Assembly: GCA_002392385.1 (NCBI GenBank)
Contig: DGGX01000105.1
Span: 1 to 10,666, forward strand
Source: Lachnospiraceae bacterium UBA3863
GTDB taxonomy: Bacteria > Bacillota > Clostridia > Lachnospirales > Lachnospiraceae
DNA: 10,666 nucleotides
Direction: 5' to 3'
A program made the translations under genes and the position numbers. Positions 6,924 to 10,666 of the stretch are shown in pieces (the stretch's first letter is position 1; each line of letters starts with the position of its first letter). The notes under the pieces were generated by a model that saw nothing but the letters and a program-made list of their open reading frames with translations, ran no database searches and was not told the origin of the DNA.

Positions 6924-7196
6924 ATGAATAAGACTGAGATCATTGCTGCCGTCGCCGAGAAGGCGGGCCTGTCCAAGAAGGACGCTGAGAAGGCACTGAA
7001 GGCATTTACAGACACAGTTGCAGAAGAGCTTGCCAAGGGCGAGAAAGTCCAGATCGTGGGCTTCGGCACTTTTGAAGTGAGCGAGAGAGCAGCCAGAGAA
7101 GGCCGCAATCCGCAGTCCGGCGAGACCATCACAATTGCTGCCTCCAAGGCTCCCAGGTTTAAGGCCGGCAAGGCTCTCAAGGACGCCATCAACTGA
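6924..7196 (+). CDS. hup: HU family DNA-binding protein
   Basis: This 90-residue histone-like nucleoid protein forms a dimer that bends and compacts DNA and assists replication, repair and regulation. Length and features match bacterial HU: the N-terminal '[20 protein letters not shown]' helices, the signature [19 protein letters not shown] (46-64) with the intercalating proline Pro63 at the tip of the beta arm, and the lysine-rich end '[14 protein letters not shown]'. AGGAGG (6913-6918) lies 5 bases before the ATG, the strongest ribosome binding site in the window, consistent with high expression. Its base composition is less GC-extreme than its neighbours, as expected for a highly expressed gene using preferred codons. 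It heads the conserved hup–rqcP–ftsB cluster and is preceded by its own promoter. Confidence 0.97.
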   Translation: MNKTEIIAAVAEKAGLSKKDAEKALKAFTDTVAEELAKGEKVQIVGFGTFEVSERAAREGRNPQSGETITIAASKAPRFKAGKALKDAIN

Positions 7197-7227
7197 GAAG
7201 GCGGAACGATCATAGGAGATATTGGCG

Positions 7228-7247
7228 GCCCGGAGTGAACTCCGGGC
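7228..7247 (+). terminator. Weak terminator or attenuator hairpin after hup
   Basis: GCCCGGAG (7228-7235) and CTCCGGGC (7240-7247) form an 8-bp stem with a TGAA loop, 31 bases after the hup stop. The following TGTCGTTCACTTT is only moderately U-rich, so partial termination or 3'-end stabilisation is more likely than full termination. That would leave the strongly expressed hup above the downstream genes. An alternative pairing of AGTGAAC (7234-7240) with GTTCACT (7252-7258) excludes this hairpin. Confidence 0.55.
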
Positions 7248-7268
7248 TGTCGTTCACTTTACGGGAGA

Positions 7269-7314
7269 TTCCGGCACCACAGCCCGCCGCGCGGACGCGC
7301 GGCAGGGGCCGGAA
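7269..7314 (+). other. Long GC-rich leader hairpin before rqcP
   Basis: TTCCGGC (7269-7275) pairs with GCCGGAA (7308-7314). Inside, CCC (7283-7285) pairs with GGG (7305-7307) and GCCGCGC (7286-7292) with GCGCGGC (7297-7303), leaving a 7-base bulge on one side. The structure ends 2 bases before AGGAAGG (7317-7323), the ribosome binding site of rqcP. It lacks a U-tract, so it is not a terminator. It could be a processing barrier or translational control element; its role is unknown. Confidence 0.5.
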
Positions 7315-7329
7315 GCAGGAAGGACAAGC

Positions 7330-7569
7330 ATGAGACTGGACAAATATCTGAAAGTGTCCCGCCTGATCAAGCGGCGGACGGTGGCCAATGAAGCCTGCGA
7401 CAGCGGGAGAGTCACGCTGAACGGCAAGGTGGCCCGGGCATCCGCGGAGGTCAAGCCGGGGGATATCATCGGCATCACTTTCGGAGACCGCCAGACCCAG
7501 GCAGAGGTGCTGGCTGTCCAGGAAACTGTGAGAAAAGAAGCGGCAGGAGAGATGTACCGCCTGCTGTGA
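7330..7569 (+). CDS. rqcP: RqcP/YabO-type S4-domain RNA-binding protein
   Basis: This 79-residue protein is almost entirely an S4 RNA-binding domain: 'MRLDKYLKVSRLIKRRTVAN' at the start, then CDSGRVTLNGKVARASAEVKPGDII (23-47). In Firmicutes, RqcP works with RqcH on stalled 50S subunits to drive poly-alanine tailing of truncated nascent chains in ribosome-associated quality control. HslR is a related heat-shock paralogue, but the position between hup and ftsB/divIC matches yabO/rqcP. An open frame extends upstream to 7222 without homology. I chose the ATG at 7330 because the S4 domain begins there and AGGAAGG (7317-7323) is 6 bases upstream. It follows the structured hup spacer and probably receives transcription from the hup promoter. 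Confidence 0.92.
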   Translation: MRLDKYLKVSRLIKRRTVANEACDSGRVTLNGKVARASAEVKPGDIIGITFGDRQTQAEVLAVQETVRKEAAGEMYRLL

Positions 7570-7612
7570 CCGATGATGAGACATGGCCAGGGACCGCGAA
7601 TTCAGCACACAG

Positions 7613-7617
7613 GGAGG
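7613..7617 (+). promoter_or_regulatory. Ribosome binding site fixing the GTG start of ftsB/divIC
   Basis: GGAGG, within AGGGAGGG, lies 6 bases before the GTG at 7624. The in-frame ATG at 7573 has no recognisable Shine-Dalgarno sequence. Confidence 0.7.
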
Positions 7618-7623
7618 GATCCG

Positions 7624-7932
7624 GTGGAGATCAAGAACGGACAACTGAGCAGACAGAACAGATTCAGCATGTTCCTTGCTTTTCTTGTGGTCATCATCAT
7701 GCTGGCGGCTGTCGCCTATAACGGTATAGGACTGTACGGGCGGCTGCGGGACAACCGTTCCAGGAAGGAGCAGCTCCTGCAGGAGATCCGGCAGGAGGAG
7801 GAAAGGGCTGAACAGATCGAGACCTACCGCAAGTTCACCAAGACAGACGAGTTCGTGGAGCAGATCGCCCGCGAGCGGCTGGGCCTGGTCAGGGAAGGAG
7901 AACTGATCTTCCGGGAAGCAGGCGGTCAATGA
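7624..7932 (+). CDS. divIC: FtsB/DivIC-type septum formation initiator
   Basis: This 102-residue bitopic membrane protein belongs to the FtsB/DivIC family, which joins FtsL and FtsQ/DivIB in the divisome and links septal wall synthesis to the Z-ring. One transmembrane segment lies at about 16-32 (MFLAFLVVIIMLAAVAY). A charged heptad-like coiled coil runs from about 36 to 70 (RLRDNRSRKEQLLQEI, then EEERAEQIE). The family motif 'VEQIARERLGLVREGE' follows at 78-93. I take GTG at 7624 as the start because of its strong ribosome binding site; the longer frame from ATG 7573 adds 17 unremarkable residues. The stop overlaps the tilS start as ATGA (7929-7932), implying translational coupling. Sporulation genes yabP and yabQ, often found between rqcP and this gene, are absent. 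Confidence 0.88.
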   Translation: MEIKNGQLSRQNRFSMFLAFLVVIIMLAAVAYNGIGLYGRLRDNRSRKEQLLQEIRQEEERAEQIETYRKFTKTDEFVEQIARERLGLVREGELIFREAGGQ

Positions 7933-9431
7933 AGCTGCAGGCAAGAGTCAGAGAACAGATGCAGGCGCACGGCATCGTGCAGCCGGGGGACCGGATACTG
8001 GCGGCGGTCTCCGGCGGCGCGGACTCCGTGTGCCTTCTTTATATCCTGGCGGACCTGCGGGAGACCATGGGCTTCACACTCAGGGCCGCCCACATCCATC
8101 ACGGGCTGCGGGAGAGCGCCGACAGGGACAGGGACTTCACACAGGCCCTCTGCGACAGGCTGGGCATCCCCTGCCGGACGGAGCATGTGGACGTGCGGTC
8201 CTATGCCGCGCGGGAAGGGATCGGCACGGAAGAGGCCGCCCGGACCCTCCGCTACCGGGCCCTGGAGGAGATCTGCAGGGACTGGGAAGAGGAGGACAAG
8301 GGCCCCCGCGTAAGGATCGCCGCCGCCCATCACATGGAGGACCAGGCGGAGACGGTGCTCTACCGCCTCTGCAGGGGAACCGGGATCGCCGGCGCCGCGG
8401 GCATGCGCATGTGCAGGGACCGCGTTATCCGGCCCCTTCTGCCCTTCACCCGGGAAGAGATCGAGCAGGACCTGGCACAGCGCGGAGCCGGCTGGTGTAC
8501 GGACGAGACCAATGAGGACCTGCGCTACGCCCGCAACCGGATCCGCCGGGAGATCCTGCCGGCCCTGGAGACCGTCAACACCGGCGCGGCGGACCATCTG
8601 GCCGCTTTTGCCCGGGAGGCGGCCGGGATCGAGGACTATCTGGCCCGCCAGACAGGGGCCGCCATCACGCGGTGTCTTCTGGAGGAGGGCAGGGAACCGG
8701 CGCCCGCCGACGGGGCAGTCCTGTGCCTGGAAAGGGCGGGAGAGACCCTGGTCAGGATCCGCGTGGAGAGTCTCCTGCGGGAAGATCCCCTCCTCCGCGG
8801 ACGCCTTCTGCATGCTGTGCTGGCCGGGGCCTGCGGCGGCGGCCGAGACCTGACGGCGGCCCATGCGGAGAATCTCCTGCGCCTGGCCTGCCGGGAAGGC
8901 TACGGCACGGCGGACCTGCCCGGCGGCCTGCGGGCCGTGAAGACCGGCGGCTGGCCGGCGTTTCACACCCCCCTGTCACCCGGGGCCTATATCATGCGGA
9001 TCCTGTCGGGAGAGGAGAGAGAAGACCTCCTCAGACAGGCCGCGGGAGCGGGGACGGCACTGCGCCTTCCGGAAAATCAGTATACGAAATGGTTTGATTA
9101 TGATAAAATATCTTCGCTTCCTGCCCTCAGGACCCGACAGACCGGTGACCGGATCGGTATCGGCGACGGCGCGGGAGGCATACGTTTTAAGAGCCTGCAG
9201 CGCTGTATGATCGACGGAAAGATTCCGGCTCCTCTGAGAGACCGGATCGTGCTGCCGGCTGTCGGCCGGGAGATCCTGTGGCTTCCCGGCTGCCGGATCC
9301 ACGAAGGCTTCAAAGTGACAGAGAGAACAGAGTGGATCCTGGAACTGCGCCTCCCCGCGGGGGAAGGCCGGCCGGGAAATGGCCTGTCCGCAGGCGGGCA
9401 GATGGGAGAGCAAGATGAAAGAAAGAATTGA
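7929..9431 (+). CDS. tilS: tRNA(Ile)-lysidine synthetase TilS
   Basis: This 500-residue N-type ATP pyrophosphatase attaches lysine to C34 of the CAU-anticodon isoleucine tRNA, making lysidine so the tRNA reads AUA and is charged with isoleucine. The PP-loop SGGADS lies at 28-33. AHIHHGLRESADRD (54-67), GTEEAARTLRYRAL (99-112), HHMEDQAETVLYRLCRG (134-150), PLLPFTREEI (169-178) and TDETNEDLRYARNRIRREIL (191-210) are characteristic. A middle helical region of about 215-350 follows. The C-terminal domain begins near 'WFDYDKI' and has 'LRTRQTGDRI', 'KIPAPLRDRIVLP' and 'ILWLPGCRIHEGFKVTERT'. The gene is full length for the Firmicutes form. It starts inside the ftsB stop (ATGA) and overlaps hpt by 17 bases. 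In Bacillus, TilS and the hpt product have been reported to act together on ftsH expression; whether that holds here is unknown. Confidence 0.97.
   Translation: MKLQARVREQMQAHGIVQPGDRILAAVSGGADSVCLLYILADLRETMGFTLRAAHIHHGLRESADRDRDFTQALCDRLGIPCRTEHVDVRSYAAREGIGTEEAARTLRYRALEEICRDWEEEDKGPRVRIAAAHHMEDQAETVLYRLCRGTGIAGAAGMRMCRDRVIRPLLPFTREEIEQDLAQRGAGWCTDETNEDLRYARNRIRREILPALETVNTGAADHLAAFAREAAGIEDYLARQTGAAITRCLLEEGREPAPADGAVLCLERAGETLVRIRVESLLREDPLLRGRLLHAVLAGACGGGRDLTAAHAENLLRLACREGYGTADLPGGLRAVKTGGWPAFHTPLSPGAYIMRILSGEEREDLLRQAAGAGTALRLPENQYTKWFDYDKISSLPALRTRQTGDRIGIGDGAGGIRFKSLQRCMIDGKIPAPLRDRIVLPAVGREILWLPGCRIHEGFKVTERTEWILELRLPAGEGRPGNGLSAGGQMGEQDERKN
9404..9408 (+). promoter_or_regulatory. 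Ribosome binding site fixing the hpt start
   Basis: GGGAG lies 6 bases before the ATG at 9415. It supports this start over the in-frame ATG at 9379, which would add 12 residues and deepen the overlap with tilS. Confidence 0.65.
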
Positions 9432-9945
9432 AGTCCTGATTACGGAAGAAGAAGTCGATCAGAAGATCCGCGCGCTGGGAGAACAGATCTCCCGGGATTA
9501 CGCGGGCAGGCAGGTCCACATCATCGGCGTCCTCAAGGGAGCGGCCTTCTTCATGTGCGAGCTGGCCAAAAGGATCACCGTACCGGTATCCATGGATTTC
9601 ATGTCGGTCTCCAGCTACGGCTCTTCCACCAAGTCCAGCGGGATCGTGAAGATCGTCAAGGATCTGGACGAGCCCCTCGAGGGCAAGGATGTACTGGTGG
9701 TGGAGGACATCGTGGACTCCGGGCGCACAGTGAGCTATCTGACGGAGCTCTTCAAGGACCGCAGGGCCGCCTCAATCCGCTACTGCACTCTGCTGGACAA
9801 GCCGGAGCGCCGCGTGGTGGACCTGGACATGGACTATGTGGGCTTTGAGATCCCCGACAAGTTCGTCGTAGGCTACGGCATGGATTACGATCAGCGTTAC
9901 AGGAACCTTCCCTATATCGGGGTGGTCCGTTTTGAAGAGGAGTGA
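9415..9945 (+). CDS. hpt: Hypoxanthine phosphoribosyltransferase
   Basis: This 176-residue cytosolic purine-salvage enzyme converts hypoxanthine (and usually guanine) plus PRPP into IMP or GMP. Type I phosphoribosyltransferase motifs are clear: the loop LKG at 40-42; SSYGSST (66-72) in the flexible catalytic loop; the PRPP-binding signature VLVVEDIVDSGRT (93-105) with the acidic pair Glu97/Asp98; and the purine-binding end 'VGFEIPDKFVVGYGMDYDQ' followed by YRNLPYIGV. The length is typical. The start at 9415 is favoured by GGGAG 6 bases upstream and by the normal Hpt N-terminus 'KERIEVLITEEEV'. It overlaps the end of tilS by 17 bases, and ftsH begins 13 bases after its stop. The tilS–hpt–ftsH order is widely conserved in Firmicutes. 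Confidence 0.97.
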   Translation: MKERIEVLITEEEVDQKIRALGEQISRDYAGRQVHIIGVLKGAAFFMCELAKRITVPVSMDFMSVSSYGSSTKSSGIVKIVKDLDEPLEGKDVLVVEDIVDSGRTVSYLTELFKDRRAASIRYCTLLDKPERRVVDLDMDYVGFEIPDKFVVGYGMDYDQRYRNLPYIGVVRFEEE

Positions 9946-9947
9946 GC

Positions 9948-9952
9948 GGAGG
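9948..9952 (+). promoter_or_regulatory. Ribosome binding site fixing the TTG start of ftsH
   Basis: GGAGG lies 6 bases before TTG at 9959-9961, in the 13-base gap after the hpt stop. No in-frame ATG or GTG lies nearby, so the TTG is the likely initiator. Confidence 0.75.
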
Positions 9953-9958
9953 TAGATC

Positions 9959-10666
9959 TTGGATAACCGGATTTCAGGCAGCAACCAGAACCTGTTTCTT
10001 CCCCTGCTCATTCTGCTGGCGGCTTTTCTCATCTTCTCGCCGCTCCTGCGCGGCGGGGCCGCGGCGGACTCGAAGACCTACACACTGGATGACTTCCGCA
10101 AGGACGCCGGCGCGGGCAAGGTCGAGTCGGTGGAGATCAGCCCCAGCCGGGACAACGCGGCGGGCTATGGGACCATCCGTCTGGAGGACGGCACCCGGCA
10201 GACCCTGTACGTGACGGACGTGACCGTTCTGGAGTCGATCGCGAGGGAGTACAGGCTGGACCCCTCGGTCCGCAGCGTTCCCACGGAGAATGTCTTTATG
10301 AGCAGTCTCCTGCCCATGCTGATGACGTTGGCGATCTGCATATTCTTCTTCTATATGATGAACCAGCAGATGGGGGGCGGCGCCAACAGCCGGATGATGA
10401 ATTTCGGCAAGAGCAAGGCCAGACTGAGCACGGACAGCGGGGTCACCCTGCGCGATGTGGCGGGTCTGGATGAAGAGAAGGAAGACATGGAGGAGATCAT
10501 CGATTTCCTCAAGGACCCGGCCAAGTACACCCGTGTCGGCGCCAGGATCCCCAAGGGCGTTCTGCTGGAAGGCGCGCCGGGCACCGGCAAGACCCTTCTG
10601 GCCAAGGCCGTGGCGGGAGAGGCCGGAGTGCCCTTCTACAGCATCTCCGGTTCGGATTTCGTGGAG
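9959..10666 (+). CDS. ftsH: ATP-dependent zinc metalloprotease FtsH (5' part, cut by window end)
   Basis: The first 236 residues of FtsH are present; the gene runs off the window. FtsH is a hexameric membrane AAA+ protease that extracts and degrades misfolded membrane proteins and some regulators. Visible parts are transmembrane helix 1 at about 11-30 ([15 protein letters not shown]), an extracytoplasmic domain at about 31-113, transmembrane helix 2 at about 114-134 ([20 protein letters not shown]), the glycine-rich linker [20 protein letters not shown], then the AAA+ start [15 protein letters not shown] (162-176) and Walker A GAPGTGKT (205-212). It ends in ISGSDFVE. The Walker A begins GAPGTGKT where many homologues have GPPGTGKT, a tolerated change outside the GKT core. 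The Walker B, second-region-of-homology and HEXXH zinc site lie outside the window. Initiation is at TTG with a strong GGAGG 6 bases upstream. Confidence 0.95.
   Translation, partial: MDNRISGSNQNLFLPLLILLAAFLIFSPLLRGGAAADSKTYTLDDFRKDAGAGKVESVEISPSRDNAAGYGTIRLEDGTRQTLYVTDVTVLESIAREYRLDPSVRSVPTENVFMSSLLPMLMTLAICIFFFYMMNQQMGGGANSRMMNFGKSKARLSTDSGVTLRDVAGLDEEKEDMEEIIDFLKDPAKYTRVGARIPKGVLLEGAPGTGKTLLAKAVAGEAGVPFYSISGSDFVE

Noticed and set aside
7222..7329. N-terminal extension of rqcP in the same frame
   Set aside because: The extension has no similarity to S4 proteins and lies over structured RNA. The ATG at 7330 has a good ribosome binding site and begins the S4 domain.
7926..8966. A 346-codon minus-strand open frame antisense to tilS
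   Set aside because: Antisense shadow in a GC-rich gene. The plus frame contains all TilS motifs.
9073..9122. AT-rich island within tilS that looks like an internal promoter (TTGATTATGATAAAAT)
   Set aside because: No correctly spaced -35/-10 pair. The patch encodes the conserved 'WFDYDKI' linker before the C-terminal domain, whose amino acids use AT-rich codons.

Overview
The window is ordinary chromosomal core DNA from a GC-rich Gram-positive anaerobe of the class Clostridia, most like Lachnospiraceae. The grounds are the gene order hup–rqcP–ftsB/divIC–tilS–hpt–ftsH, strong GGAGG-type ribosome binding sites, an archaeal/eukaryal-type prolyl-tRNA synthetase followed directly by a CCA-adding enzyme, a CdaR (YbbR) protein, and GC-rich third codon positions. 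No mobile element, CRISPR array, tRNA or rRNA gene is visible. Coding density is high, and the longest gene-free stretch is about 270 bases (1821-2091).

Layout. (1) Positions 2-1093 hold cdaR, the membrane-anchored partner of the c-di-AMP synthase CdaA, which presumably lies just upstream of the window. It converges on an Sfp-type phosphopantetheinyl transferase gene (1179-1820, minus strand). The two share a long, apparently bidirectional terminator hairpin that contains the transferase stop codon. (2) The 1821-2091 gap carries back-to-back promoters for the transferase and for a GntR/HutC-type (UTRA) repressor (2092-2817), which ends at a textbook terminator. (3) A tRNA-dihydrouridine synthase gene (2919-3905) follows. 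A sigma-A-type promoter then drives proS (4042-5475) and cca (5476-6831), which abut. All three genes act on tRNA. (4) A TTGACA promoter precedes hup (6924-7196), encoding the HU nucleoid protein. A structured spacer separates it from rqcP (7330-7569), ftsB/divIC (7624-7932), tilS (7929-9431), hpt (9415-9945) and a truncated ftsH (from 9959). From ftsB to ftsH the genes overlap or nearly touch and look like one transcription unit.

Functions. The right half combines ribosome rescue (RqcP), division (FtsB/DivIC), tRNA-Ile decoding (TilS), purine salvage (Hpt) and membrane proteolysis (FtsH), a conserved Firmicutes neighbourhood. The sporulation genes yabP, yabQ and spoIIE, which in spore-forming relatives usually sit between rqcP and tilS, are absent here. 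This hints at a non-sporulating lineage.

I see no previously undescribed multi-gene system. The points most worth a second look are non-coding: the nested convergent terminator at 1151-1215, the competing hairpins between hup and rqcP, and the divergent GntR/transferase control region. Others are the missing sporulation genes and several gene starts (TTG for ftsH, GTG for ftsB) that simple ORF calling would miss.
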